NCBI GenBank assembly: GCA_946902985.2
Contig: OX336393.1
Coordinates: 364,790,779-364,854,778 of the forward strand
Source of the DNA: Meconema thalassinum
Lineage: Eukaryota; Arthropoda; Insecta; Orthoptera; Tettigoniidae
Length of the DNA stretch: 64,000 nt
Direction of reading: 5' to 3'
Part shown: positions 22,021-32,327 of the stretch, one piece after another
Numbering within the stretch: the first letter of the stretch is position 1
How the letters are laid out: every line of letters starts with the position of its first letter
The notes under the pieces: generated by a model
Told to the model about the DNA's origin: nothing
What the model saw: the letters and a program-made list of their open reading frames with translations, nothing else
Database searches by the model: none
Translations under genes and position numbers: made by a program

Positions 22021-22104
22021 AGCACAAATGACTTTGTTTCTCGTCTGTAAATATGTACACATATATTACCGATATTGTCTTATAAGCCATACGCTAAATA
22101 AATA
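20520..22104 (+). mobile_element. 5' truncated LINE inserted in LINE-W
   Basis: The 10-bp duplication 'ataaaatgta' (20510-20519 and 22105-22114) bounds 1585 bp. The 5' end starts inside the reverse-transcriptase domain, a typical truncation. The 3' end is a short TAA-rich tail ('ctaaataaata'). The coding part is described separately. Confidence 0.9.
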
Positions 22105-22417
22105 ATAAAATGTATTGGGATAGACCTATTTTAACCGACCAGAAAATTTTGGCCAATCGATCTGATATTGTCTGTCTCAAAAAAGAAAACAAAAGGCGTA
22201 CTTTATAGACGTTGCTGTCTCACTTTCATAATATACAAACTACCCAGGCTACAAATAACAAGCAAATACGCACCGTAGGCTGAAGAAATACGGAAACTAT
22301 GGGGACTAAAATGCGTGAGTATTTTACCAGTGGTGTACTTCCACGGGAGTTGTTCCAAAGACATTGGTAATGGCTTTGGAGGAACTGCAAATGAAACACC
22401 TGATTGCCAGAATACAG

Positions 22418-22904
22418 GTTAGTTGGTTGGTTAGTTAAGGAGCTGCGACAACACGGTCATGTAGCCCCAGGTACTTTGGGTGTGTGTAGAATTTGTCTGA
22501 TAACCAGTGTTTATTGTAATGGCTGTATTAATGTGTGATCTGTGATTCAGGTAAAAGGAATGCAGACGATGAATATTTCAAGTAGCAAATGCTACCATCC
22601 ACGACACCTAGCTGAGGACTTGGCTACTAGATGCCATCGAACCCAGCACCTGGTGGCGAACGTTGGAAATAATATAGCGTTATCAAAATAACCTACAAAT
22701 TTTCTGCTTCCACAAGTGTAGTTAGTGGAAGGTTCTTTTCTTGCCATAAACCTATGACATAGGCGCACCTTTACTTCCCTTCCAAAAGAAGGCATACTGA
22801 GGGATTTTAACGCTCTTAGAAAATGCGACGACTTCAGCCGGGTTTGAACCCACGATCTTGGGCATAGAAGCTCAGCATGCTACCAACTACGCCACCGAAG
22901 CCGC
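22418..22904 (-). mobile_element. SINE-A copy in LINE-W
   Basis: 487 bp, reverse complement, with the head at 22904. The 14-bp duplication 'ttgcca(g/a)aatacag' lies at 22404-22417 and 22905-22918 with one mismatch. The uninterrupted LINE-W sequence at 4500-4550 confirms the empty site. Confidence 0.95.
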
Positions 22905-22946
22905 TTGCCAAAATACAGAAGACAGTGCTGCTGGATACGTGTCATA

Positions 22947-23075
22947 ATATAATCAAATGTTCTCGAAAGGGAATCAAAATGAGTATTGTCCATTGAGCCA
23001 TTATAATTAACACAAAAAGTGATAAAAATGTCCAGCATAACTCAACGCATTGCTAGCGTTTCGCCCCAGCGTGCC
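22947..23075 (-). repeat. Inverted partial R1 unit
   Basis: Its reverse complement matches the junction of two units: the ribozyme 3' half ('ggggcgaaacgctagcaatg'), then 'atcactttttgtgttaatta' and the start of the next unit. Together with the direct unit that follows it would form a hairpin. Confidence 0.9.
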
Positions 23076-23284
23076 ATTATCACTTTGTGTGTTAATCATA
23101 ATTTCTCAACGGACAATACTCATTTTGATTCTCTTTCGAGATCATTTGATTATATTCAATGCCAAAGCAAGGTTTATTGTTTTGGAGTGGAGTTTTTGAC
23201 TCCCGTGGTGCACTGGCATGCTCGTGACGTGGCTGCATATGTGGCGAGGCGTCTTGCATGGCCTTCTCAGTGTGTGCCTGCTAC

Positions 23285-23346
23285 GCGTCTTGGTAGGTGT
23301 GCCTTCACCAACTGAAGAGCCTAATTTGCACCATGGGGTGAAACGC
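23285..23346 (+). ncRNA. Hammerhead ribozyme, R1 unit 1
   Basis: Stem III is 'gcgt' (23285-23288) with 'acgc' (23343-23346), and cleavage is expected after C23289. Stem I is 'ttggt' (23290-23294) with 'accaa' (23307-23311). The core CUGAAGA is at 23312-23318, stem II 'gcct' (23319-23322) with 'gggt' (23336-23339, two G-U pairs), and GAAA at 23340-23343. All core positions are present; stem II is weaker than in unit 3. Confidence 0.85.
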
Positions 23347-23585
23347 TAGAAATTTGTTGAGTTATGCTGGAATTTTGTATCACTTTTTGTGTTAATTATA
23401 ATGGCTCGAAGGACAATACTCATTTTGATTCTCTTTAGAGAACATTTGATTATATTCAATGCCAAAGCAAGGTTTATTGTTTTTGGAGTGGAGTTTTTGA
23501 CTCCCGTGGTGCACTGGCATGCTCGTGACGTGGCTGCATATGTGGCGAGGCGTCTTGCATGGCCTTCTCAGTGTGTGCCTGCTAC

Positions 23586-23647
23586 GCGTCTTGGTAGGTG
23601 TGCTTTTACCAACTGAAGGGCCTAATTGGCACTATGGGGCGAAACGC
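23586..23647 (+). ncRNA. Hammerhead ribozyme, R1 unit 2 (core mutated)
   Basis: The stems match unit 1, with the cleavage position after C23590. The core reads CUGAAGG (23613-23619): the conserved A at the end of CUGANGA is G. Activity is therefore doubtful. Confidence 0.8.
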
Positions 23648-23886
23648 TAGAAATTTGTTGAGTTATGCTGGAATTTTTTATCACTTTTTGTGTTAATTAT
23701 AATGGCTCGACGGACAAAACTCATTTTGATTCTCTTTAGAGAACATTTGATTATATTGAATGCCAAAGCAAGGTTTATTGTTTTTGGAGTGGAGTTTTTG
23801 ACTCCCGTGGTGCACTGGCATGCTCGTGACGTGGCTGCATATGTGGCGAGGCGTCTTGCATGGCCTTCTCAGTGTGTGCCTGCTAC

Positions 23887-23948
23887 GCGTCTTGGTAGGT
23901 GTGCCTTCACCAACTGAAGAGCCCAATTGGCACGCTGGGGCGAAACGC
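23887..23948 (+). ncRNA. Hammerhead ribozyme, R1 unit 3 (intact core)
   Basis: Type I topology. Stem III is 'gcgt' (23887-23890) with 'acgc' (23945-23948), with cleavage after C23891. Stem I is 'ttggt' (23892-23896) with 'accaa' (23909-23913). The core CUGAAGA is at 23914-23920, stem II 'gccc' (23921-23924) with 'gggc' (23938-23941), all Watson-Crick, and GAAA at 23942-23945. Loop I 'gtgtgcc' (23899-23905) can pair with loop II 'ggcacgc' (23929-23935) over 7 bp including one G-U, the kind of loop contact that speeds natural hammerheads. Confidence 0.9.
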
Positions 23949-24269
23949 TAGCAATGTGTTGAGTTATGCTAGACATTTTTATCACTTTTTGTGTTAACGT
24001 GTCATATTGTTAGGCTATTTTTTTTATCTCAGTAAGGTTTACAGGATACTTGATTATCAAATCCGTATCTTGTAGACTGAGCTGTACCATATTTATGAGA
24101 ATTGAAAATAAATAATAATATTAATGAGTTGAATTTAATTGAATTTATTTTACTCTCTAGAATAAGTATTTTAATCCTTTCACAATAATCCCCTGCATTG
24201 ATATACTGTCGAGTTGACAGATAAATACAGAGCATGGATAACATAATAGAAGATAAAGACAACATACTG

Positions 24270-24500
24270 GGGGCAGTCCCGTGGGTCCGACCGCCTGCGT
24301 GGCCTTGCGGTAACGTTCTCACTTGCTGTGCTCAAGGTTGCAGGATCGAATCCTGGTGTAGTCAGTTCACATTTGAAGGTGCGCAAATGCGAGGGAGAAT
24401 TACTGCCACGTTAGAGATCCACTTCAGGGATAAATTCTGGCACCCCGGCGTCTCTAAAAGCCACTGGAGTTAAAAGGGACTTAAAACCAATAACAATATT
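24270..24500 (+). mobile_element. SINE-G copy, tRNA-derived
   Basis: tRNA-like head with A box 'gtggccttgcggtaac' near 24299 and B box 'aggatcgaatcctggtg' near 24341. The body ends 'gccactggagttaaaaggga', then an AATAAC-type tail. Single copy in this window. Boundaries approximate. Confidence 0.7.
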
Positions 24501-25080
24501 ATCTAATCTCCTTCTGAGCTGACAATGGGACCAATTAAACTGTCCTCTTTATGGGCAACACTGACCGTGGACCCAATTCAACGTCACCCTGGAAGATGAT
24601 CTATAGTAGTGAGGCAGCAATAGTTTGAAAAGTACATTATTTTTCGACGTATGGATTAGTTGAAATATTCCTGGAAGATTCCTTGCAATCCCTCCCTAGT
24701 ATGTCCCTTCCCTGTCACAGCGCTTATCAGATAAATTTTACCCCCATTGTTCGCGGCACTTCGCCTGTATCCGGGGAGGAAAATGCTGCATTTGTGTGTC
24801 AGATTTGAAGACTTCTCTTCAGGAAGGGCGGAAGTTGATGGAACACGCTCGATAGGGCAAGGGAACGGGGGTCAGGATGTGGTATTATAGAGTCATACTA
24901 GTTAATTTATAACGGATGACCGAGTAAATTTCTGGGTGTGGTGTGCATTACCGTAGATTAGTGCCAACGCCAATCATTGCCCTGCATTAGTAGATAGCCT
25001 ACTACCGGGGAACAAAATAAGAAACTTCAGAGTTCTTAAAATTTCTGCATTAGGTTTATTTTCTTCTTAAAATTTTCCTC
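24501..25080. other. No recognisable feature
   Basis: No domain or repeat recognised; may include the 5' portion of the LINE fragment that follows. Confidence 0.3.
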
Positions 25081-25084
25081 ACAC

Positions 25085-25742
25085 GTGTCTCCTTTCTATG
25101 CTCTACATTCCTGGTTAAACGTGGAACAACAAAGAAAACTCGACATATGCACCCTCATCTATCGACTTCTCAATGAACGTAACCTCACTATCTCTTGTAA
25201 TTTTCGTATCCTTTCTTCTTTCATGGCATTCACACGCGATCTGGATCTATAATTGCAATTCCTCTACATCATTCATCTGTCTTCAATAACTCTTCCATCG
25301 AGTTGGGAACTAGAATTTGGAATAATTGTTCTGGTGACGTTAGAAATTGTATATCCCTAACAAATTTCAAACGTGCATGTCAATATAGCCTCTTGAATTC
25401 GTAGGCCAGCTAGAACAATTTGTGTATGAATGTGTGAGTGAATGACCATAGTAAAACTTTGTTAAAATTTAATGAATTATTATTGCTGTATGCAATTTGT
25501 ACAGCTTAGTGAATATCACGCAATCGCCAATTTAATTCTAGTATTTAAGTATTCCTAGTATTTAAGTTTGGTAGGTTAAGACTAACATGTAGGCCTACCG
25601 TATGTGTATTCATGGAAGTTGCATTGTACCTAGATATATGGTTAAGTGGAAGGCAGGGCCGAGAGCTCTATCTTCACCACAATGAAGGCACCAATAATGA
25701 TGATGATGATGATGATGATAATAATAATAATAATAATAATAG
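25085..25742 (+). pseudogene. LINE C-terminal fragment with 3' UTR and ATG/AAT tail
   Basis: Joining frames gives 'LDICTLIYRLLNERNL' (25141-25188), then 'IPLHHSSVFNNSSIELGTR' and 'IWNNCSGDVRNCISLTNFKR' up to a stop near 25396. This is the typical C-terminal ending of jockey- or CR1-type LINE polyproteins. A 3' UTR follows and ends in ATG and AAT repeats at 25698-25741. At least one frameshift (near 25250) breaks it. The reverse-transcriptase domain is missing. Confidence 0.6.
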
Positions 25743-26140
25743 TTAAGTTTGTAAGAATTGCTTTTCAGTCGGCCAACACGTTAACATTCGTAATTAAATT
25801 GAGTGGGGGAATAAAGCTTACCTGTCCGTCTCGTGACGCAGAGGCTTTCTTGGCTGTCATCACTGAGTTAATTTCTGTAATATACATTGTATCAGTTTTA
25901 ATTTGCATGTTATTTGAATACATATTTAGTGTAGCATAATATTTTGTGCATGATTATTGCTTTGATTTTGCCAAAGTCTGAATCGGTAGTTTACTGAGTG
26001 ATGCTGAGATAATTCCATCATTTGCATATTTTCTAATAAAATTCCATTTCATTAATTAAAATAATTTAAACACTCTATTAATTTTTATTAATTCAATGAT
26101 TTCCCATCAATTTAATGTAAATATAATAATACAATTATTA
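25743..26140. other. No recognisable feature
   Basis: A/T-rich; nothing supported. Confidence 0.35.
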
Positions 26141-26145
26141 TTTTT

Positions 26146-26442
26146 GGTCGTGTGGCCTCCTCGGAGGCCGAGTGCAGGTCTTTCTATTCGACGCCCGTGG
26201 GCGACCTACGCATCGGGATGAGAGATGAATGAAACTGGGCAAGGATGTGGAAGGGAGCAGCCGCGGCCTATCAGAAGGTGCCGTCCCAGCATTTGTCTGG
26301 TGTTGAAAATGGGAAACCACGGACAACCATTTCAAGGACGGCGGACGATGGGGCTTGAACCCACGCGCCTACCGAGTCAGCAGAGAGCTTGGCCCCATGA
26401 CCTAACACTGCGCTTTAGCCAGCGTAGCCACTCCTGTCGCTA
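26146..26442 (-). mobile_element. SINE-E copy
   Basis: Reverse complement of the 375-690 family, with 'gcccaccgtcggc'-type head sequence degraded near 26350. The tRNA-like head ends at 26442. Confidence 0.85.
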
Positions 26443-26820
26443 TAATGATAATAATTTGATACCAATACAAGCTATTGAGTTCGAGTTTTTTATGTGGGAG
26501 AATCCTCAGAAGCCAGTGCCGAGTATATTATTCTAAACAACAAAACTTGCAATGTGTCAGAATACTAAAATATTTATCGACAACATCATGGCTTTCTATG
26601 TTCTCTCTCTGCAGTAGTTTCACGGCGGGAGAGAAAAAAGAGGTTGATTGCGTATTTAAAGCAATGAAAGCTCAGTCCGCTTCCCAACGAGTTCCAATGA
26701 ATTTCTGGTGAGCACAGAGCAGCTTATATGCTGCTGGAATTGAGCTATGAGGCACAGAAATATTTCCAGTATTAGTGTAGTGCTGTAAACTACTGGGTGA
26801 CAATTCCCGCCAGCGACTTT
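26443..26820. other. No recognisable feature
   Basis: Two overlapping small frames without domains. Confidence 0.3.
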
Positions 26821-26829
26821 AGAAATCAT

Positions 26830-27235
26830 TTATTTTTTATTTTTTTATTTAGTCAATTTTACCCTCCAAGTTGGTGGCTCCCATGGACTCAGCGAGGGAA
26901 ATCACCGCTACCACCATTACAGGCAGTATCCTAGAGCTGGGAACATCTGGTCGGAGTGGATACAACTGGTGAGGTGTCTCATGAGGGAAGAGAGGAGGGT
27001 GAAGATTAGGATGGATAAGCAAGGAAGAGGGAAGGAGGCGGCCGTGGCCCTACAATTGGCACCATCCCTGAATTTGCCCGAAGACGAAGTGGGAAACCAC
27101 GGAAAACCACTTCGAGAATGGCTGAAGTGGGAATCGAATCCCCTCTAGTCATTTGGACCACCCGAGGCTGAGTAGACCCCGTTCCAGTCCTCATACCGCT
27201 TTTCAAATTTCGTTGCTACGGAGGCGACTGACCTC
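26830..27235 (-). mobile_element. SINE-H copy with SINE-D-like core
   Basis: The minus strand carries the 'gtggtttcccacttcgtctt' core and a 3' end matching 39575-39660 ('accctccaagttggt' compared with 'gtcctccaaggtcgg'). Duplication 'agaaatcat' at 26821-26829 and 27236-27244. Confidence 0.65.
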
Positions 27236-27413
27236 AGAAATCATGACTAGTGAAAGTTGAAATTTGTGGTTTCATTTCGTAACGAGCTAAATATTAAACA
27301 CCTATATACATGTGAACAACAATTAAAATCAAAATTGAAAACTATGACGAAATCCGACTTAGGTACAATTTCTATAAGAAGACTACCATAGGTTATGAAC
27401 AACAGTTCTTTTT

Positions 27414-28906
27414 AGCCTATATTCATTTTATGAAAAAATAGGCTTATGAGATCACCTATTGTCCGTGTGTCTGTGTGTGCGAGTGTGTGTGATTCGTGTG
27501 TATGTTCCCCCTAATAACTTCTAAACGGCTGGAACGATTTCAATGAAACTCGGCAAGATCATAGCACCATTCTGGCCGACCCCGACCGTGCCCTTCAAAT
27601 TTTATTCTCTCTCACCAATCCAACATGGCGGCTGAGCGAAATATTTCACCAGCATTCAGTATCTCCGAAACTATTACAGATATCGCCCTGAAATTTTGTT
27701 CGCTGATAAAGGGCACTACTAGAAGTTCACCTATGATACTTTCAAAAACCTGGTAACTACAAAACCAACATGGCTGTCAAGCGAAGTTGAAACTTTTAAA
27801 TAGAATTTTCTCGCGATTTAACCATCGAAATGTAATGAAACTTGGTACAGCAAATATTTATACACATTGTAATGCACTGGCGTCTGATTTAGTTCAATTG
27901 TTTACATAACCTCAAAATGGCGATTGTGCGAAATATTTCACTGGCATTCTATATCTCCGAAACTATTACAGATATCACCGTGAAATTTTGTACGGTTTAT
28001 CTATGTAACTTTCAAACACCTGTAAAGTACAAAACGAACATGGCGGCCAAGCGAAGTTGAAACATTTTAATAGATTTTTCTCGTGATTTAACCATCTGAG
28101 CGCAGTGAAATGTGGTACAGTAAATGATTATATATATATATATTGTAATGCACAGGCATCTAATTTAGTTCAATTGTTTACATAACCTCAAGATGGAGCT
28201 GTGCGAAATATTAAAATTCAGTTTTTATTTCTTGTGTCGTAATCATGCGATCGAAGTGACAGTTTGAATAATGAAGCTTCGCAATAATTTTCTTTTAATG
28301 GTTCATAACTCTGTGGCCTACACAATCATATAACAATCCAAAATGGCGAGCATCCGAAATATTTTGACGGTTCTCTGTATCTACGAATCTTTTACAGCAA
28401 TCAAACTGATTTTTTTAATGTTCATAGAGGCAATGAACATAAGTTCGCCTATGGGACTTTCAGTAACCTGGTGAGTACAAATCCAACATGGCAGCGATGC
28501 GAAATATAAATATTTTAAATGGACGTTTATCGCGATTTAACCATCCGACTGCAGTGAAACTTTGCACGTTAAATGCTTATACAAATATTAATCCACTGGC
28601 ATCTAATTTATTTCAATTGTTTTCATAACCATAAGATGGCAGCTGTACGAAATTTTAAAATCTCTTTTTTACTTCTTGTGTCCTAATCATGCGATTGAAG
28701 TTTGACTACCACACATACACAATAATCTTCATGTAATAGTACATAAATAAAAATCCAACCTGGTGACCATCTGAAATATTTAGACGGTTCTCAATATCTA
28801 CGAATCTATCACAACAATCAAACTGAAATTTTGTATGTTGATAGAGGCAATTAACATGAGTAGGATATATGAAACTAGGCTGTATAGTTCTTCACAGAAC
28901 TATTTG
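27414..28906 (+). mobile_element. 1.49 kb non-coding repeat, copy 2
   Basis: It matches the reverse complement of 2986-4475 along its length, from 'agcctat' to 'gaactatttg'. T-runs lie on both sides (five T before, six after) and there is no other duplication. Internal repeats of the 'gccgccatgttgg' type are present in inverted form, and the GT-rich stretch lies at 27460-27502. The terminal hairpin 'tagttc'/'gaacta' is at 28885-28902. Confidence 0.7.
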
Positions 28907-29251
28907 TTTTTTATCAAGGATCACTTCAAAATTTCCGTTGGAGAACAACATAAAAGTACTATCTATCCTCCATTCCACAAAGAGCCTTATTTATTTATTT
29001 ATTTATTTATCTATCTATCGTATGATGCTAACACAATAAAAAAATAGAAAGGACTTAAACCCCAACGCCATAAAAAGGGGAATACATGAATAACTACTAC
29101 ACATTATCCCGCTTTTACGGGGTCGGGGATGCAATTAATTTGTATGTGGTTGATTGTTTTACGGCCATCTGCCCTTTCTGACGGAGATGAAAAGAATCAT
29201 GAATGAGTTGCAATTTTCTGGGGAATCCTAGGAGATACAGTTTCGTAATTT
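28907..29251. other. No gene; short (TTTA)n repeat
   Basis: A TTTA repeat lies at 28987-29012; the rest was not recognised. Confidence 0.5.
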
Positions 29252-29645
29252 GACCACCCCGTGGCGCAGTGTCTAGCATTCCTGGCTGTCACCGCCCGAG
29301 TTCTGAGTTCAAACTCCGGCTGTGCCAAGAAATTTAATTCTGATCATAGGGCTGGAACGGGGTACACTCAGCCTCGTGAGAAAAAACTAAGAAGAGATGG
29401 GTTCGATTCTCATCTCAACCATCTTGGAAGTGATTTTCCATGGTTTCCCAATTATCCTCCAAGCAAATACTGAGTCATCTTATGTAAGGGCAAGGCTTCC
29501 TCCTGTCCTCTCCTTGCCGAAATTAGAAATATACACATTAATACAGCCATCACAGCAACACAGGTTATCAAATAAAATACACACACACCCCCAGTGACAC
29601 GGGGCTACATGACCACGATGTCCCAAAGCCCCTAAATGAATCTAT

Positions 29646-29677
<32 letters not shown>

Positions 29678-29680
29678 CGT
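29252..29680 (+). mobile_element. SINE-D copy, full length, (AAC)n tail
   Basis: Reference copy for SINE-D. Head 'gaccaccccgtggcgcagtg' with B-box-like 'gagttcaaactccggc', core 'ccatggtttcccaatta', then a tail 'acacaggttatcaaat ... ggggctacatgaccac' shared with SINE-A, ending in an AAC repeat (29645-29680). Confidence 0.85.
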
Positions 29681-29837
29681 TTCTGCATTTGGCTGAAGTT
29701 GGAGATGAGTAACTCAGGATTTCGAATCAACTCCTCTAAAGAATCCGCAGATATCTTGGCCCTTAGCAAGCGTAGCTACCCTTCTTGGTTTAATAGGGAA
29801 TACATACGGATGGAATACGTTATTGTTGATTCATTTA

Positions 29838-30090
29838 GAGGCATTGTGGCATCAAGATCATGTAGCCCCGTGTATGTGTGTGGAATCTGAAAACCTGTGT
29901 TGTTATTTGTGTGGCTGTATTAGTGTGTATTTGTAATTCAGATATTGATTGGGAATGAGGCCATTCCTTAGTAACGATTTCAACATTGACGTGGAGTAGA
30001 AGTGTAAAACCACGGAAAACCATTTTCAAGGTGACTGAGATGGGAATCGAACCCTCCTCTTCTCAGTTTTGCCTCACGAGACTCTGATAA
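29838..30090 (-). mobile_element. SINE-D copy, partial
   Basis: Reverse complement carrying the tail ('gatcatgtagccccgtgta'), the core ('aaaccacggaaaaccatttt') and the 'gggaatcgaaccctcc' block. Confidence 0.65.
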
Positions 30091-30146
30091 AAAGGTATGC
30101 ATACTCTACATATCATTCTTTTATAAGGAAATTGTTCTCTTGACCA

Positions 30147-30548
30147 GCGTCGGTAGCATGCTGAGCTTCTATTCCCAAGATTGCCCGTTCAAACCCGGCC
30201 AAAGTCGACGGATTTCCACTAACTGCAACTGTGTAAAGCTAAAATTTGTAGGTTATATTTGATTAACGCTCCAAGTTCCAACGTTCGGCGCCAGGTGCTG
30301 GTTGTGGTGGCATCTTGTAGCCAAGTTCACAGCTAGGTGTCGTTGACGGTAGCATTTGTTAGCAAAAGTAGGAATTACTTGAAATTGATCTCTGCACTCC
30401 TTACCTGAATTAGTGTACAGATAACACACACTAATACAGCCATCACAGTTAACACCGGTTATCAGACATATTCTACACACACCCAAAGTACACGGGGCTA
30501 CATGACCGCGTTATCGCAGCCCCTAAACTGAGGAACCAAGCAACCAAC
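30147..30548 (+). mobile_element. SINE-A copy with internal deletion
   Basis: Duplication 'gttctcttgacca' at 30134-30146 and 30549-30561. About 95 bp of the body is missing after 'gtcgacggattt' (30207-30218). Confidence 0.9.
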
Positions 30549-30561
30549 GTTCTCTTGACCA

Positions 30562-31016
30562 ATTGAATCGGCCGGAGCTGAAAAGAATTAAGTTAGTTTC
30601 CACTACTTTTCAGGAGACAGATAAAACGTCATTGACAGAACAGAACTTAACACACTATGTTAGTCATCTATGTTGTGAAGAAACTATTCAGGTTATATTT
30701 GTGTTAACGGAATATAAATTTTAATTTAATAAACATGTATTTTTCAAATCAATTTTGGAAACGTGACTAAATGCCTTTCAGCTCCGTGGTCAGTTTAGTT
30801 CAGCATAAAGCCATCCAGAATGAAAATTTCACATGATATTTTATTTAAAAATGGATTTGTAACATAAAATCCACCTAAACCTTGTACAAATGTAATTTTC
30901 AATAGCACTGTAACACGCGGGAGTCTTGCAGAGCGGCCAATATTAAATACGGAAAGCGGCGCTGAAAGACAGCACGTCATTGACTTAATGCCCTTCTCCT
31001 CTGATGGCACAACATG
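30562..31016. other. No recognisable feature
   Basis: A/T-rich; no domain. Confidence 0.35.
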
Positions 31017-31018
31017 TA

Positions 31019-31698
31019 CGAGGGCAGATCAAAAAATAAGTTGCACTTTCAAGTTATGGCCATTTATTACACCACCTATACAACAGCAACATGCCTATAA
31101 CGACATACAAAGTAACGTCACTTTTCCACATAGTTTCCAAGAGACTCCAAATATTTCTGCGAACGCACAACCAACTTGTCGATGCCGGATGCATAGAAAG
31201 TTCCTCCAGCGTTCTGCAACCACACGGAGACAGCGGCCTTCACCTCCTCATCGGTCTGGAAACTTTGACCACCGAGCTCCGTTTTGAGCTTACCGAACAG
31301 ATGAAAGTCACATGGCGCTAGGTCGGGACTGTAGGCCAGACCTCCCAATTGAAACGCTGCAGCAGTTTGCTCGTTTGGCGGTCCTTGTGAGGTGTTGCGT
31401 TATCGTGCAACAAAATCACACCGGCGCTCAATTTCCCCCTACGCTTCTCTTCAATCGCTTTACGCAACCGGAGGTAAAGGCCGCTGTCTCCGTTTGGTTG
31501 CAGAACGCTGGAGGAACCTTCTATGCATTCGGCATCGACAAGTTGGATGAGCGTTCGCAGAAATGTTTGGAGTATCTTGGAAACTATGTGGAAAAGTGAC
31601 GTTACAGTGTATGTCGTTATAGGCGTGTTGCTGTTGTATAGGTGGTGTAATAAATGGCCATAACTGAGGAGTGCAACCTATTTTTTGATCTGCCCTCG
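31019..31698. mobile_element. Palindromic mariner-derived element
   Basis: TA dinucleotides at 31017-31018 and 31699-31700 flank ends starting 'cgagggcagatcaaaaaata'. The two arms (about 31019-31260 and 31460-31698) are inverted copies of the same 3' end of a mariner, including its last coding residues, so the element folds back on itself. The centre (31260-31460) adds more transposase sequence on the minus strand only. Confidence 0.8.
31118..31475 (-). pseudogene. mariner transposase C-terminal remnant
   Basis: On the minus strand the remnant reads 'KLSAGVILLHDNATPHKDRQ', then after one frameshift near 31345 'YSPDLAPCDFHLFGKLKTEL' and 'GTFYASGIDKLVVRSQKYLE', ending 'NYVEK' and a stop. HDN and PDLAPCD are the second and third catalytic motifs of mariner D,D34D transposases. 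The N-terminal helix-turn-helix and first aspartate are absent. The last part is repeated in the opposite arm on the plus strand (31472-31599, 'GTFYAFGIDKLDERSQKCLE'). The remnant is inactive. Confidence 0.85.
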
Positions 31699-31787
31699 TA
31701 GCAGTGGTTTCTGGCTTAAACAGAAGGCTGACTTAATTCTTTCTTATGCCGCTCCAAGGCCCTTGGGTCAATACTTCAGAATACTAA

Positions 31788-32324
31788 GGCTGTGTCCCAA
31801 TACTCAAGTTGTCTGCTATAGACTAGCTGCTAGCTACTATGTGCTATGCTCTACGGAGATTTGGGACATGTCTGCTTGATCACAGCCTCCTTCATAGACT
31901 TGTGTACTGAAACGCACTGGACTTACATGGTGGTGCCAAACCAACACTCAAGGTGGCGGTGATCTGCTACTCCTTGTAAGCTCGTTGGGCTTTCATCAGC
32001 TGTTTTAAATAAACAATACCTGAACGATACGATCATGGATGCGCCAAGATGATCACTTTTTAGCCGAGCCGTAATTATGGTTTGTGTTTGGCTTAAGTCA
32101 AAGACAACCTACAATTTACATAACATACAATACCGATAAGCTACAATTTCTATAACTTCCTTGACGTAGTCGGCCAATCTAGCAAGCACTTTTGTTCACT
32201 AGCTACTACAGACTTGATTGCTATGTGCTAAGCAGTATTGGATCACGACTTCTGACGTCACATCCGGTAAAGTAGTCGACTATCTAGTTCACTACGGCTG
32301 AAATTGTACTGTTGGGACACAGCC
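31788..32324. mobile_element. Harbinger-like MITE
   Basis: Ends are the inverted pair 'ggctgtgtcccaa' (31788-31800) and 'ttgggacacagcc' (32312-32324), with TAA on both sides (31785-31787, 32325-32327). A 3-bp TAA duplication and this terminus type are usual for PIF/Harbinger MITEs. No coding capacity. Confidence 0.75.
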
Positions 32325-32327
32325 TAA

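Larger units (their letters stand above)
22947..23996 (+). mobile_element. R1 tandem hammerhead-ribozyme repeat (retrozyme or Penelope-type terminal repeats)
   Basis: 1050 bp inserted in LINE-W with the 10-bp duplication 'acgtgtcata' (22937-22946 and 23997-24006). It has three direct units of about 301 bp; the 'atcac' start of each lies at 23079, 23379 and 23680, with a partial fourth start at 23981. An inverted partial unit at 22947-23075 precedes them. Each full unit contains one type I hammerhead. Short open frames repeated in every unit (for example 23389-23616) follow the repeat and show no known domain. Tandem units with an inverted leading piece and hammerheads are known for Penelope-like elements and animal retrozymes; no reverse transcriptase is present, so this copy is non-autonomous. 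Confidence 0.85.
19060..24105 (+). mobile_element. LINE-W copy, heavily interrupted
   Basis: LINE-W sequence survives in five pieces: 19060-19130, 19651-20519, 22115-22417, 22919-22946 and 24007-24105. Four later insertions separate them: SINE-A 19131-19640, a LINE 20520-22104, SINE-A 22418-22904 and the R1 array 22947-23996. Each insertion is bounded by its own duplication, so the order can be read. The last piece is the 3' UTR, matching 2905-2985, and ends in an A/T-rich tail. Confidence 0.8.

Noticed and set aside
23019..23917. Repeated 75-98 codon frames in the R1 units
   Set aside because: They follow the repeat period, have no domain, and overlap the ribozymes; RNA function explains the conservation better.
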